Positions 52,640-63,680 of a DNA stretch of 64,000 nt are shown piece by piece (positions within the stretch are counted from its first letter, which is position 1; every line of letters begins with the position of its first letter). The translations under genes were made by a program, and so were the position numbers. A model generated the notes under the pieces. It saw nothing but the letters and a program-made list of their open reading frames with translations. It did no database searches and had not been told where the DNA came from. This DNA is from Bacillota bacterium (lineage in GTDB: Bacteria > Bacillota > Sulfobacillia > Sulfobacillales > Sulfobacillaceae). The DNA is taken from positions 45,425-109,424 of the forward strand of contig JAKACZ010000009.1 in the NCBI GenBank assembly GCA_021820965.1. Reading direction: 5' to 3'.

Positions 52640-52747
52640 GCGAGGGAGAGTGTGAAAGGTACTCCCGCCTGTAATGCCAGGGAACAGAGGTCCTTCCTTT
52701 TCACGCCTATCCCTCCAAGACGATGCTGTCACGATATCTACGAGGAG

Positions 52748-54016
52748 CTACTGAATAAGTTGTACCGCACCGTCGTACGCCTGACCGAAAAACGGGGAAT
52801 TTAAGCTTTGGACGACCACCCCTTGGCTTGGAGTCGCCGCTGAAATGAATTCCCCGTTTCCAAGATAAATCCCGACGTGGTTGGCAAAAACGCCATCCGT
52901 GGTGAAGAACACCAAATCGCCGGGTTGAAGTTGTGCTTCGCTTATATGCGTTCCGACATTCCACTGAGCGTATGAGGTTCGCGGCAGCGAAATGCCAACC
53001 CTCGAATAGACCCATTGGACAAACCCGGAGCAATCAAACCCGCTGGCGGGGGTGTTGCCGCCCCACGTATACCGGTATCCGTCGTATTTCATGGCTAGGC
53101 CGACCACGGCGCTGGCTGTCGGTGACACGCTCCCTCGATTGCTTAACGGCTCATTGGCCCCGGCTCTGGTCGAACCTTTGGTTTTAGTGGCAAGCGCTCG
53201 GCGCAATGCATTCCAGGTGAGCGAACCCACCAGTCCGTGTGCTGGGAGTCTCTGAGCCCGTTGAAAGGACTCGACGGCATTAAGGGTCATGGGGCCGAAA
53301 TGCCCATCAGTTCCGCCCGTCGAGTAACCCAACTTGGTCAGGTCTTCCTGCAGCGTCTTTACCGACGCGCCGCTATCTCCCTCGTGCAAGTATCCCGGGG
53401 GAAACTTGGGGGGCGGTGCTTCCATCTTAGCGCTGGCGCTGTTGCTGTGTGAGTCGACATGCTCCAACGCGTTCAACGTGCTAGGGCCGCAAATCCCGAC
53501 AACCCTGAGACCATGGGATGCTTGGAACTTGCGCACAGCGGCATAGGTCGCGGGGCCATATTGGCCGTCGATTTTGACGTGATACCCATCCCGGTTTAGA
53601 AGGTGTTGTACGTGGAAGACAGCCGGACCATGGCTTCCCAACCGAACGGTCGGTACATGGGACGCCTCAACGGTGGGGGACACATGGTCGGACGAGGCCC
53701 TATGCGGGGATGAGGCGGCGTCGAGTTTACGCCAGGTTAAAGCACCGATGGTGCCGTCTTGGGTGAGGCCATAGTGGTCCTGAAAGGCTTTCACCGCAAA
53801 CAGCAACTCCGGTCCAAAAACCGAATCAATTGCTCCATGGTAATAACCGAGCCGACGCAGAGAATTTTCTGCAGTTTTGACTGCCGGTCCTCGATTGCCG
53901 TAATGAATCACCGGTTGACTTTGCGCTTGAACGGCTTGCGAAAATGCGGGGACTGCAAGAACAGCCAATCCTGCGAATGCAGGCGAAATTTTCCGGTTGA
54001 ATTTCGACAAAAACAA
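52748..54016 (-). CDS. Secreted NlpC/P60 peptidoglycan hydrolase with three PG-binding domains
   Basis: The 422-residue protein has a signal peptide (to about residue 31, QAVQAQS) and three PG_binding_1 repeats (about 38–98, 120–178 and 215–272; each with GYY/GYH/GYS...D..FGP.T..AV..FQ). An NlpC/P60 catalytic domain (about 305–422) has Cys in GFDCSGFVQWVYS and His in FANHVGIYLG. Such enzymes cut the gamma-D-Glu–diamino acid bond of peptide stems. A c-di-AMP riboswitch in its leader ties expression to cell-wall and osmotic state, as in other Firmicutes. Confidence 0.93.
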   Translation of the reverse strand: MFLSKFNRKISPAFAGLAVLAVPAFSQAVQAQSQPVIHYGNRGPAVKTAENSLRRLGYYHGAIDSVFGPELLFAVKAFQDHYGLTQDGTIGALTWRKLDAASSPHRASSDHVSPTVEASHVPTVRLGSHGPAVFHVQHLLNRDGYHVKIDGQYGPATYAAVRKFQASHGLRVVGICGPSTLNALEHVDSHSNSASAKMEAPPPKFPPGYLHEGDSGASVKTLQEDLTKLGYSTGGTDGHFGPMTLNAVESFQRAQRLPAHGLVGSLTWNALRRALATKTKGSTRAGANEPLSNRGSVSPTASAVVGLAMKYDGYRYTWGGNTPASGFDCSGFVQWVYSRVGISLPRTSYAQWNVGTHISEAQLQPGDLVFFTTDGVFANHVGIYLGNGEFISAATPSQGVVVQSLNSPFFGQAYDGAVQLIQ

Positions 54017-54035
54017 TACGTCCTTCCTTCTCGTG

Positions 54036-54180
54036 ACTGCCTCCGAGGTTAGTTCCGGATTTACCGTGGTTCGAGGGAGAAGGAGCCCTCTACCAGCTCA
54101 ACCAAATGAGCCGGATTCACCATCTAAAGATCTCTCTTTAGGATCCCCCGTACCTTGACTGATCAAGGATTCGGCGTTGT
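54036..54180 (-). ncRNA. c-di-AMP riboswitch (ydaO/yuaA type)
   Basis: On the minus strand the leader contains, in order, GGTACGGGGGATCC, ATGGTGAATCCGGC, GGTAGAGGGCTCCTTCTCCC, GAACCACGGTAAATCCGG and AACTAACCTCGGAGGC. These correspond to the conserved blocks of the ydaO class (GGGGGA.CC, GGGGTGAATC, CTTCCTCCCGAA.CCGTCAG, CTAACCTCGTAGGC). It sits just upstream of a cell-wall hydrolase gene, its classic target, and c-di-AMP binding normally lowers expression. Confidence 0.8.
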
Positions 54181-54329
54181 TTATATGCATAAGTGTACGC
54201 AGGGACAAGTGTCGCGGTCAAGAAATTTGGACAGAAATTTTGACGGATGCGGTCAAGCTTTAGGACATTTTGGCAATTTCCGGAAGATGGGAATTTGAAC
54301 GCAAAGCGAGAAGGAGAGGCGCTTATGCG

Positions 54330-54338
54330 TGGTATAAT
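54330..54338 (+). promoter_or_regulatory. Extended -10 promoter of rpoE–pyrG
   Basis: TGGTATAAT (extended -10) lies about 30 bases upstream of the rpoE start, with no clear -35 box. Confidence 0.6.
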
Positions 54339-54370
54339 ACACGGGAAACTTTTGGAGGATGGGATGAGTA

Positions 54371-56364
<1,994 letters not shown>

Positions 56365-56366
56365 AG

Positions 56367-56390
56367 GGCGCGGAAGAATTCTTCCGCGCC
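56367..56390. terminator. Perfect 24-bp palindrome after pyrG
   Basis: GGCGCGGAAGAA followed by its exact complement starts two bases after the pyrG stop and lies just before the stop of the convergent DUF1540 gene. It could form a strong hairpin on either strand. T-runs are poor, so it is a probable bidirectional terminator of modest type. Confidence 0.55.
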
Positions 56391-56394
56391 GCCT

Positions 56395-56640
56395 TTACGG
56401 TGCGTAGCTGCCGCACAGTGCTCCTGATCTCAGATCGGGATGATCTTGCGCGTATCCCAGGTACGCCTCATATTCGCCGGAGTAGCCGGAAAGCCAGGGG
56501 CTGTCGCCAAGACGGGAGGGCCCCGGGAGCGTTTCGGGCCTCATCGCAACAGAGCCTGGGGTGACGATAATGCGATCGAGCATGCATTGGCCTTGTCCGT
56601 TGTGTCGGCACCGGACGACATCGCACAGAATTACGGCCAT
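56395..56640 (-). CDS. DUF1540-like Cys-rich small protein
   Basis: This 81-residue protein has the N-terminal pattern ILCDVVRCRHNGQGQCMLDR followed by IIV, which matches DUF1540 (C.V..C.(Y/H)N..G.C.A..I.V), a small putative metal-binding module of spore-formers. A downstream Tyr/Gly-rich tail contains another Cys near the C-terminus. GGGAGGTGG is 5 bases upstream of ATG 56640, a convincing site. The gene is divergent from pspA and convergent with pyrG. Function is unknown. Confidence 0.65.
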   Translation of the reverse strand: MAVILCDVVRCRHNGQGQCMLDRIIVTPGSVAMRPETLPGPSRLGDSPWLSGYSGEYEAYLGYAQDHPDLRSGALCGSYAP

Positions 56641-56739
56641 GGAACCCACCTCCCACGGGTAGTGTTGCCGGGAACGAATGGATTTTGACAACGTTTTTTG
56701 TGGGGGAATATACTTGAAGTGAGAGAGAGGAGGCTTCTC

Positions 56740-57456
56740 ATGGGACTGATGGCGCGCGTTTCCACCATTTTCAAATCGAAGGTCAATACCGTTTTGGATC
56801 GTGCCGAGGATCCAAGGGAAACCCTGGAGTATTCGTACCAAAAACAGGTGGAGCAGCTGCAGAATATCCGCCGAGGTATTGCGGAAGTGGTGACCTCTAA
56901 AAAGCGGCTGGAACTGCAAGTTACCAGACTGCAGCAATCGGTGACGCAGCAAGACGAAAATGCCCGTGACGCCGTTCGTGCCAATCGTGATGACTTGGCA
57001 CAAGAAGCGTTAACTCGCAAGCAAGGGTTGGAACAACAAGTCGCGGCTTTACAAACTCAGATTGAAGATCTGGCCCGTGAAGAGGCTCGCCTTACCGACC
57101 TCCAGCAAAAGCTGCAAACCAAGGTCGAATCGTTCCGAACACAAAAAGAAGTCATCAAGGCACAATATTCGGCGGCTCAAGCACAAGTAAAGATTGGCGA
57201 GGCTTTTACGGGTCTTGGAGAAGATATGACAGATGTCAACATGGCGCTTCAGCGGGCTACGGATAAAACCGAAAGTTTGAAAGCGCGTGCTGCCGCGGTT
57301 GACGCGCTGGCCGAAAACCCGGCATTTCAGACGGAGGCGCTGCCGGGTTCGGGCGACTCGATTCGTGACGAGTTAAACAAGCTGAAGACGTCGTCAAGCG
57401 TCTCTGATGAGTTGGCCAAACTCAAAGCAGAACTTGGCCAGGGAGAGAACGCATGA
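56740..57456 (+). CDS. pspA: PspA/IM30 family protein
   Basis: PspA is a peripheral membrane ESCRT-III-like protein that stabilises damaged membranes. The 238-residue protein starts with the amphipathic helix segment MGLMARVSTIFKSKVNTVLD and the DPRETLEYSYQKQVEQL motif, followed by long coiled-coil helices. GAGAGGAGG precedes ATG 56740. The next gene (PspAA) overlaps its stop by 4 bases. PspAB and HtpX genes lie just beyond, forming a stress module. Confidence 0.92.
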   Translation: MGLMARVSTIFKSKVNTVLDRAEDPRETLEYSYQKQVEQLQNIRRGIAEVVTSKKRLELQVTRLQQSVTQQDENARDAVRANRDDLAQEALTRKQGLEQQVAALQTQIEDLAREEARLTDLQQKLQTKVESFRTQKEVIKAQYSAAQAQVKIGEAFTGLGEDMTDVNMALQRATDKTESLKARAAAVDALAENPAFQTEALPGSGDSIRDELNKLKTSSSVSDELAKLKAELGQGENA

Positions 57457-57716
57457 TCGTTCGCATTTTGGCGGAGGGGCAATACCGGGTTGAGGGCAGT
57501 ACACTGGATGAAATTAACCGATTAGACGAAGAATTGCTGGATGCGTTGACTCGGGGAGAATCAGACCGGTTCCATCACCTCTTAAATCGAGTGGCGGCAC
57601 TGGTACGGACCGGCCAGGCCTTGGATGCCGAGCATTTAGTGGAATCGGACCTGGTGCTTCCGGCAACAGACACGACCTTGGAAGAGGCCCAGCGTCTCTT
57701 TAGTGATCCGAGCTAA
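57453..57716 (+). CDS. PspA-associated protein PspAA
   Basis: This 87-residue protein matches the PspAA domain: IVRILAEGQYRVEGSTLDEI at the start and LVESDLVLPATDTTLEEAQRLF at the end. PspAA is known as a small partner of PspA, best represented in actinobacteria. ATGA overlap with pspA indicates translational coupling. Its exact role is unknown, but co-assembly with PspA is likely. Confidence 0.85.
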   Translation: MIVRILAEGQYRVEGSTLDEINRLDEELLDALTRGESDRFHHLLNRVAALVRTGQALDAEHLVESDLVLPATDTTLEEAQRLFSDPS

Positions 57717-57736
57717 GGCAAATTGACCGACGCAAG

Positions 57737-58291
57737 TTAAATGGGAGGATCCCATAACGGGTACCACCGTTCGGGATCCTTTTCCATGGGTAGCACGCCG
57801 ACCAAGGTCTGGCGAATGCGAAACTCTCGGCTTTCGCTGCGGCTGGAACGTCCGGTGGGTACGAAGGGATAAAAGGTGGCACGCCGGTAACTATAGATCA
57901 GGTACCAGTCGGCAAAGCGGAACATGGCGGCCAAAAGACTGTCTGCAAAGCCGGCTTGTTTAATGAGGTCGGCGGTCATGTGCAGGCCATTCACGGCGTC
58001 CTCTAAGTTGGGGCCGTCAAAGATAATCCAATGAAAACCCATGGTATCATCATGCTCGGTAACCTTGACTGTGAAGTCTTTGCCGCCAATGGCCAGCAAG
58101 TCATGAATATCCTTGCTGATGGCATCGTAGGTAGAATTGTCCACGGCGCGCAACACAATGGCGGCCTTTTGACCATAAGGGCTGTCGAGTTTGACTTCAA
58201 TGTCCAAGGCAGCGGTAGACAGCGCGAACAACTCATCGGTTTTTCCCGGGGGGAGTTTGGTTCGGCCGAAAATTGAATCAAAGAATCCCAT
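57737..58291 (-). CDS. PspA-associated protein PspAB
   Basis: The 184-residue protein begins GFFDSIFGRTKLPPGKTDEL and FALSTAALDIEV, matching the PspAB family, which is found with pspA, pspAA and htpX. No membrane segment or catalytic motif is evident. It is downstream of htpX on the same strand (31 bases) and converges on pspA–pspAA, so the four genes form two facing transcription units. Confidence 0.8.
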   Translation of the reverse strand: MGFFDSIFGRTKLPPGKTDELFALSTAALDIEVKLDSPYGQKAAIVLRAVDNSTYDAISKDIHDLLAIGGKDFTVKVTEHDDTMGFHWIIFDGPNLEDAVNGLHMTADLIKQAGFADSLLAAMFRFADWYLIYSYRRATFYPFVPTGRSSRSESREFRIRQTLVGVLPMEKDPERWYPLWDPPI

Positions 58292-58322
58292 AGCCCTCTC
58301 CTGACGGTGTACTTTCAGCGCT

Positions 58323-59246
58323 TTACTTCTTCTCCATTTGTTGCTGCAGTTTCTCCAGACGCTGGATTCTGTGTTCCAGTGTGGGGTGTGTGGCGAAGAC
58401 TTCCATCACACTATTTTTTCGCACGGCCGGGAAAATAAAGAACGCATTCATAGATTCCGCCTGTCGGAGATCACGGTTCGGCGTCATACGCACACCTGAC
58501 TGAATTTTCTCCAATGCGCTAGCCAGATATGCCGGGTGGCCGGTCAGGATGGCCGACCCGCGGTCAGCGGCGTATTCGCGGTATCGAGACAAGGTGCGGA
58601 TTAATACGTAGCTGAGAGCCCATACCACCAGAGAAGCCAACCAAATGATAATGACTGCTTGCCCGCCTCCGCCGTTTTGATTGTTGCGGCGCCCCCCGCC
58701 TTCCATGGCAAACCCAAGGAAGAAGAACTGCTGCACGATAAATGAGGCAACCATGGCAAAGAAGCTGGCATAGCCCATGACCGATACGTCACGATTCTTA
58801 ATGTGCGTCAACTCGTGGGCTAATACCGCTTCCAACTCGGTGGCGTCAAGCCGTTCGACCAGTCCCCGTGTCACCGCAATAACAGCGGTCTTCGGGTTCT
58901 TGCCAATGGCAAAAGCGTTCGGAAGACGTGTGTTAATCCACGCCAGTTTTGGCGTCGGGAGGTCGGCAATTTGTGCCAGGCGCGAGATGATTTGGTGTAG
59001 TTCGGGGGCTTGCTGCGTCTGAATGACGCGCGCACCGCTCGCCCAGAGCACAATTTTATCCGATAGAAAGAGCTGCGATATCGCGACCAGCAACATGATG
59101 GTGATTAAAGTGGGCCAGGGCACACCAAATCGCCACAACACCGCAATGAAGGCGGCGTACAAGGCAAACAGCAAAAACATGGTGAGCCCCATCCGAAACG
59201 ACAATCCAAAATCGCGGCCGTACCATGGCCGGGATGATCTTGCCAT
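58323..59246 (-). CDS. htpX: M48 membrane metalloprotease HtpX
   Basis: This 307-residue zinc protease has two N-terminal transmembrane helices, PNAFAIGKNPKTAVIAVTRG, the zinc motif AHELTHIKNRD and two further helices. A downstream Glu ligand lies in YREYAADRGSA. HtpX degrades misfolded membrane proteins. It is encoded upstream of pspAB and faces pspA, consistent with joint membrane quality control. Confidence 0.93.
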   Translation of the reverse strand: MARSSRPWYGRDFGLSFRMGLTMFLLFALYAAFIAVLWRFGVPWPTLITIMLLVAISQLFLSDKIVLWASGARVIQTQQAPELHQIISRLAQIADLPTPKLAWINTRLPNAFAIGKNPKTAVIAVTRGLVERLDATELEAVLAHELTHIKNRDVSVMGYASFFAMVASFIVQQFFFLGFAMEGGGRRNNQNGGGGQAVIIIWLASLVVWALSYVLIRTLSRYREYAADRGSAILTGHPAYLASALEKIQSGVRMTPNRDLRQAESMNAFFIFPAVRKNSVMEVFATHPTLEHRIQRLEKLQQQMEKK

Positions 59247-59387
59247 CGGTCATTCTCCCTTCTCTAATCTATAGTCTACGTTCTTGCGAGATTTCACTCA
59301 AGCCCTGTTTGTAAGTCGTCTCCGCCAACCGAACAATGTCTGAGGCTTGATTCACGGTTTTAGAGCCGATATAATAGAGTAGCTTGT

Positions 59388-59461
59388 TGGGGGATGATGT
59401 AGCGGTAGCATAGGTGACTCTGGATCATCTCGCCCAGGTTCGAATCCTGGTCCCCCAGCCA
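59388..59461 (+). tRNA. tRNA-Gln (CTG)
   Basis: Cloverleaf: acceptor TGGGGGA/TCCCCCA with discriminator G, anticodon loop CTCTGGA (anticodon CTG), T arm CCAGGTTCGAATCCTGG, encoded CCA. Confidence 0.93.
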
Positions 59462-59462
59462 T

Positions 59463-59538
59463 GGCCCCATAGTCTAGAGGCCTAGGACGCCGGACCCTCA
59501 TTCCGGAAACAGCGGTTCGAATCCGCTTGGGGCTACCA
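59463..59538 (+). tRNA. tRNA-Glu (CTC)
   Basis: Cloverleaf: acceptor GGCCCCA/TGGGGCT (terminal G-U), anticodon stem CCGGA/TCCGG with loop CCCTCAT (anticodon CTC), T arm GCGGTTCGAATCCGC, encoded CCA. It follows tRNA-Gln by one base. Confidence 0.93.
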
Positions 59539-59611
59539 TCTTTATAACCGCCGATGATGCCGGCGGTGTTTTTGTTATCATGACGATGAAGACAGACGAG
59601 GGAGGACATCG

Positions 59612-60031
59612 ATGAGCTCAGAATCCGAGTGGAACAGTTGGGTTCGTTGGGCTGAGTGCGATGCAGCCGGAATTATTTATCATGCTCGAGTTTTTGATTG
59701 GTTTTCCGAAGGGCGTATTGCTTGGCTCAACGACCATCAACTATCATATTACGAACTTTTGCGGCCGCATGGTGTCGAACTCCTGGTGAAATCGGCGACA
59801 GCGGCCTTTCATCATGCTCTGCGCCACGGGGACCCGGTCCGTCTTAGGATATCGATGGAAACGCTGACGCCCACCCGGGTCAGCTTCCGCTACTGGATGG
59901 CGGCGCCGGCAAACCCCGATGTGACGGCCTTGGAAGGTCTTACAGAACACGCATTTGTGGTAGACAACCGGGCCCGCCGGTTGGACCGCATGTTTCCCGA
60001 TATCTTTGCGCAATTTGAGCGAGGAAGGTAA
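59612..60031 (+). CDS. Acyl-CoA thioesterase (4-hydroxybenzoyl-CoA thioesterase family)
   Basis: This 139-residue hotdog-fold protein has the signature VRWAECDAAGIIYHARVFDW, with the catalytic Asp in the ECDAAGI segment of the 4HBT/YbgC family. These enzymes hydrolyse acyl-CoA or aromatic-CoA thioesters. GAGGGAGG precedes the ATG. The adjacent aldehyde dehydrogenase suggests no specific partner; the substrate is unknown. Confidence 0.85.
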   Translation: MSSESEWNSWVRWAECDAAGIIYHARVFDWFSEGRIAWLNDHQLSYYELLRPHGVELLVKSATAAFHHALRHGDPVRLRISMETLTPTRVSFRYWMAAPANPDVTALEGLTEHAFVVDNRARRLDRMFPDIFAQFERGR

Positions 60032-60084
60032 ATGGTGCTAAGCTAAGAGGTGGTCTAGAGAACGTCGGAAAGGCAGGAATCACC

Positions 60085-61644
60085 ATGGCAATAGCAACAT
60101 ATCGCAACGAGCCGCTCACCGATTTTACCCAGGAATCTAACCGAAGACTCCTGGAGGAGGCCTTGAGAACGGTCAAAGCACAGTTGGGAGGCCGCTATAC
60201 CCTCTTAATTGGCGGTGTCCGTCAATCCACAGCCGAGGAAAACGCCTCAACCAATCCGGGCGCTCCGTCGGAGGTGGTCGGTTATGTGGCCAAGGCTACC
60301 AAAGAACATATTGATGAGGCGCTGGATGCTGCCTGGCGAGCGTTTGACAAGTGGAAGCGCGTTCCGGGACCCGCTCGCGCGCGGTATCTATATAAGGCGG
60401 CGGCCGTCATGCGCCGTCGCAAGTTTGAGCTTTCCGCCTGGGAGGTGCTGGAGGCCGGAAAGACGTGGGCGGAGGCGGATGCAGACGTCGCTGAGGCAAT
60501 CGACTTCCTCGAATACTACGGCCGGTCGATGGAGCGGCTCTCCAGACCCGTCGAACTAACCCCGCTACCGGGTGAGGAAGATACCGCGTACTACGTGCCG
60601 CTGGGTGTGGGAGCCATTATCCCGCCCTGGAACTTTCCGTTGGCCATTTTAACGGGGTTGAGCAGCTCCGCCATGGTGGCCGGTAACACAATCTTGCTCA
60701 AGCCCGCCAGCCCAACCCCGGTGATTGCGGCGAAATTCGTCGAGGTGATGGAAGAAGCCGGAATTCCAGCCGGTGTGTTAAATTTTGTGCCGGGTGACGG
60801 CGGGGTCATCGGCGACCATTTGGTCTCCCATCCCCGCACGCGTTTCATTAGCTTCACCGGATCGCGGGAAGTGGGGATTCGCATCAACAAACTCGCGGCC
60901 GAACATCAAATTGGGCAGCGCTGGATTAAGCGGGTAATTGCCGAGATGGGCGGCAAAGACGCCATTGTGGTGGATGAGACTGCTGATTTGGAAGCGGCGG
61001 CCGTGGGAATTGTACAGTCGGCATTTGGATTCCAAGGACAAAAGTGCTCCGCTTGTTCGCGCGCGATCATTGCTGACAGCGTGTACGACCAGGTGTTAAA
61101 TCGTGTGCTAGAACTTACCCGGGCGCTTAAAGTCGGTGCGGCCGACGACTACGCCAACCAAATGGGACCCGTGATCGACCGAAAGGCGTTTGACAAAATC
61201 TCTGGCTACATCGACTGGGGTCGCGAGAATTCCAAGCTGGCTCTAGGCGGGGAACGCGAACAGGCTCCCGGCCAAAAGGGGTACTTCATTAATCCGACCA
61301 TCTTTCAAGACGTGGCGCCAGGGTCGAAGCTAGAGCAGGAGGAAATTTTCGGACCCGTGTTGGCGTTTATTCGGGCACGTGACTTTGAAGATGCGCTTGA
61401 TATAGCCAACGACACCGAGTACGGTCTAACCGGCTCCGTATATTCGAGACGGCGCGATCGCATTGAGCGGGCCATGGACGACTTTGAGATCGGGAACCTT
61501 TACATTAACCGCAAGTGCACGGGCGCGGTGGTAGGATCCCACCCGTTTGGCGGATTTAACATGTCGGGCACGGACTCCAAGACTGGAAGCCCAGAATATC
61601 TCCTGCAGTTTATGCAAATGAAGTCGATTGCCGAACGCTACTGA
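60085..61644 (+). CDS. rocA: L-glutamate gamma-semialdehyde (P5C) dehydrogenase
   Basis: This enzyme oxidises glutamate semialdehyde (from proline or arginine) to glutamate with NAD. The 519-residue protein has IIPPWNFPLAILTGL (catalytic Asn), FISFTGSREVGIRI, AEMGGKDAIVV (catalytic Glu) and the nucleophile QGQKCSACSRAI. The C-terminal NRKCTGAVVGSHPFGGFNMS is typical of the RocA/PruA branch. No proline dehydrogenase gene is adjacent. Confidence 0.93.
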   Translation: MAIATYRNEPLTDFTQESNRRLLEEALRTVKAQLGGRYTLLIGGVRQSTAEENASTNPGAPSEVVGYVAKATKEHIDEALDAAWRAFDKWKRVPGPARARYLYKAAAVMRRRKFELSAWEVLEAGKTWAEADADVAEAIDFLEYYGRSMERLSRPVELTPLPGEEDTAYYVPLGVGAIIPPWNFPLAILTGLSSSAMVAGNTILLKPASPTPVIAAKFVEVMEEAGIPAGVLNFVPGDGGVIGDHLVSHPRTRFISFTGSREVGIRINKLAAEHQIGQRWIKRVIAEMGGKDAIVVDETADLEAAAVGIVQSAFGFQGQKCSACSRAIIADSVYDQVLNRVLELTRALKVGAADDYANQMGPVIDRKAFDKISGYIDWGRENSKLALGGEREQAPGQKGYFINPTIFQDVAPGSKLEQEEIFGPVLAFIRARDFEDALDIANDTEYGLTGSVYSRRRDRIERAMDDFEIGNLYINRKCTGAVVGSHPFGGFNMSGTDSKTGSPEYLLQFMQMKSIAERY

Positions 61645-62081
61645 ACAAATGCCTGCACATTCCCCTTCTTAGGCCAACGGCTAAGAGGGGGTTAGCGGGT
61701 TAGCCTGCAGGGCTAGATATGTCAAAACTTTTGTTTTACAATAACAGCATAGGGCTGGAGCGGTCCGAATAGCACGGACCCGACATCGGCTCCCGACCGC
61801 CGCGAGGTTTTTGGGCGGATGTGCATCGGATCCGCAATCTCTACAGGAAAATCATACAACGACATAGCCAAGCTTGGCCCTTTGCTATCCAGGCCTCGAT
61901 TGAGGCCGGGAATAGTAAACGGTTTGGGAAGCTGTCGCCGACGCACAGTACCTGTTGAGGAATGGTCAAGCCAAACTCTCGGTGTCCAGCAGCACCTTGA
62001 CCCATTTCTGAACGGATCAACCTCGCCTGAGCTCGGTCTGCTGCAGCGGAGCGGATCGTCGCATAGCCGGTGACGGACAGG
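61645..62081. other. Intergenic with weak hairpin, no gene supported
   Basis: A hairpin CCCCTTCTTAGG/CTAAGAGGGG at 61662–61690 may end rocA transcription. A short minus-strand frame (61722–61946; LDSKGPSLAMSLYDFPVE) is protein-like in part but has no ribosome binding site or known domain and could be a remnant. Confidence 0.4.
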
Positions 62082-63680
62082 CTAAGTATTGACGGCGGGC
62101 TGGCGGTCAATCCGGTACGGCATGCGTTCAAACTCAAAGCGATTGCCGAGTGACCACCACGTGTGGGTGCTAACGTGCTCGAGAAAAGCCCGGTCGTGGC
62201 TTGCCACAATTAAGAGGCCTGGATACTCCAACAACAGCCGTTCCAGTGCCTCCCGCATACGCACGTCCAAATGGTTGGTAGGCTCGTCCAACATGAGGGC
62301 TTGGGCCGGGGTCATCAGTGTCTCCAATAGTTTTAGGCGCGCCCGTTCGCCTCCAGACCAGGTGTCCAGCTGTTGGTCCCATAGCGTCTGACCAATGCCG
62401 AAGCGCGCTCCTAAGTAATAGATCTGTTCACGATCCCAACCCAATTCAAACGCATAATCCATAGCCAGCGCTTCCCCCGGAAGCTCTTGTACCGCGGTTT
62501 GGGTCAGGTACGCTGGCGAGACATCAGGGTGCCACAGGCAGGCGGGATTGGTTAACAGTGCTTCGAGCAACGTTGTCTTACCGGTGCCGTTAGGTCCAAC
62601 CAGCGCCACCCGTGCATTCAAGGGAAGGTTGAGAGATTCAATGGGTTCCCATTGGCGTGCTCCGCGCGTAAGCTTTAGATTTTCAATCCGCACGGAAGGC
62701 AGGTGGCTAGAGCGTTCCTGACCTTGGTGCAGGAGGTGCAAGGACGTTGGCGCAGTTTTGGGTCCGGTGCTCGAGACCTGGTGAACCAACCGTTCTAGCC
62801 GTTTTTGTCGGCTTTGCGCTTGCCGGGCACGCGTCCCTGACCGCCAGCGGTCAATATAAGCTCTAAGCCGTCTTTCTTCTTCCTGCTGGCGTTGTAACGC
62901 CAGGGCTTCGCGTTTCAGGCGTTCCTCCCGTAAATGCTGGTACTGGGTCCAGTTTCCTGAGGCAATCCAAAAGAAGCCGTCTTCCCAGCTCATGGTCCGC
63001 GTGGCTACACGGTCCAAAAAGGCGCGATCATGTGAGACAATAATCATCGCGGCAGATGCTGTTTTGAGGGTTTCTTCAAGCCACGCGATGGCTTGGATAT
63101 CGAGGTGGTTGGTTGGTTCGTCCATAAGCCATACGTCCGCTCCGGATAAAATGATACCGAGAAGCGCCAAACGGTGCGCTTCACCGCCAGAAAGGCTTTC
63201 CGGACTGTGATCCCAGCGTTCTTGCGGGAAGCCGAGCTTTAAAAGGCTGGTCTTAACCCGTGCCTCCCATTCATAGCCACCGGCGGTTTGATATTGCTCG
63301 GATAGAGTTCCCCACTCACTAACCAACGTATCCAGTTTATCCACGTTGGCCGGATCCGCCATTTGCTGTTCCAAGTTCTTCAATGATTGCTCCGTGGCAA
63401 AAAGGGATGGATTGGCGCGATAGGCGGCATCATAGATGGTGGGACGGTCCACCGGGCGCCATTGGTCTAAACGTACGATGGTCGTATCCGGGCTAAGCTC
63501 TACGGCGCCCGCGTCCGGCTCAATTTCGCCTATGATTGTCTTCAGAAATGAGGTCTTACCCATGCCGTTGGGGCCGACCAAGGCCATGCGGTCGCCCAGC
63601 GCCAGATTAAACGTAACGTGGTCCACGATGGGTGTGCCGGCAACACTCACGCGCAAATTTTGTACAGATAAATATGCCAC
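62082..63680 (-). CDS. ABC-F family ATPase (ribosome-associated)
   Basis: The protein of about 532 residues has two ABC domains in tandem. Domain 1 has Walker A GPNGMGKTS, signature LSGGEAHRLAL and Walker B VWLMDEPTNHLD. Domain 2 has GPNGTGKTT, WSGGERARLKL and ALMLDEPTNHLD. A charged linker (about 240–310, EERRLRAYIDRWRSGTRARQ) between them is typical of ABC-F proteins, which act at the ribosomal E site in translation or antibiotic protection. No membrane segments exist. The GTG at 63680 has GGAGG 7 bases upstream; earlier starts lack one. Confidence 0.88.
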   Translation of the reverse strand: MAYLSVQNLRVSVAGTPIVDHVTFNLALGDRMALVGPNGMGKTSFLKTIIGEIEPDAGAVELSPDTTIVRLDQWRPVDRPTIYDAAYRANPSLFATEQSLKNLEQQMADPANVDKLDTLVSEWGTLSEQYQTAGGYEWEARVKTSLLKLGFPQERWDHSPESLSGGEAHRLALLGIILSGADVWLMDEPTNHLDIQAIAWLEETLKTASAAMIIVSHDRAFLDRVATRTMSWEDGFFWIASGNWTQYQHLREERLKREALALQRQQEEERRLRAYIDRWRSGTRARQAQSRQKRLERLVHQVSSTGPKTAPTSLHLLHQGQERSSHLPSVRIENLKLTRGARQWEPIESLNLPLNARVALVGPNGTGKTTLLEALLTNPACLWHPDVSPAYLTQTAVQELPGEALAMDYAFELGWDREQIYYLGARFGIGQTLWDQQLDTWSGGERARLKLLETLMTPAQALMLDEPTNHLDVRMREALERLLLEYPGLLIVASHDRAFLEHVSTHTWWSLGNRFEFERMPYRIDRQPAVNT

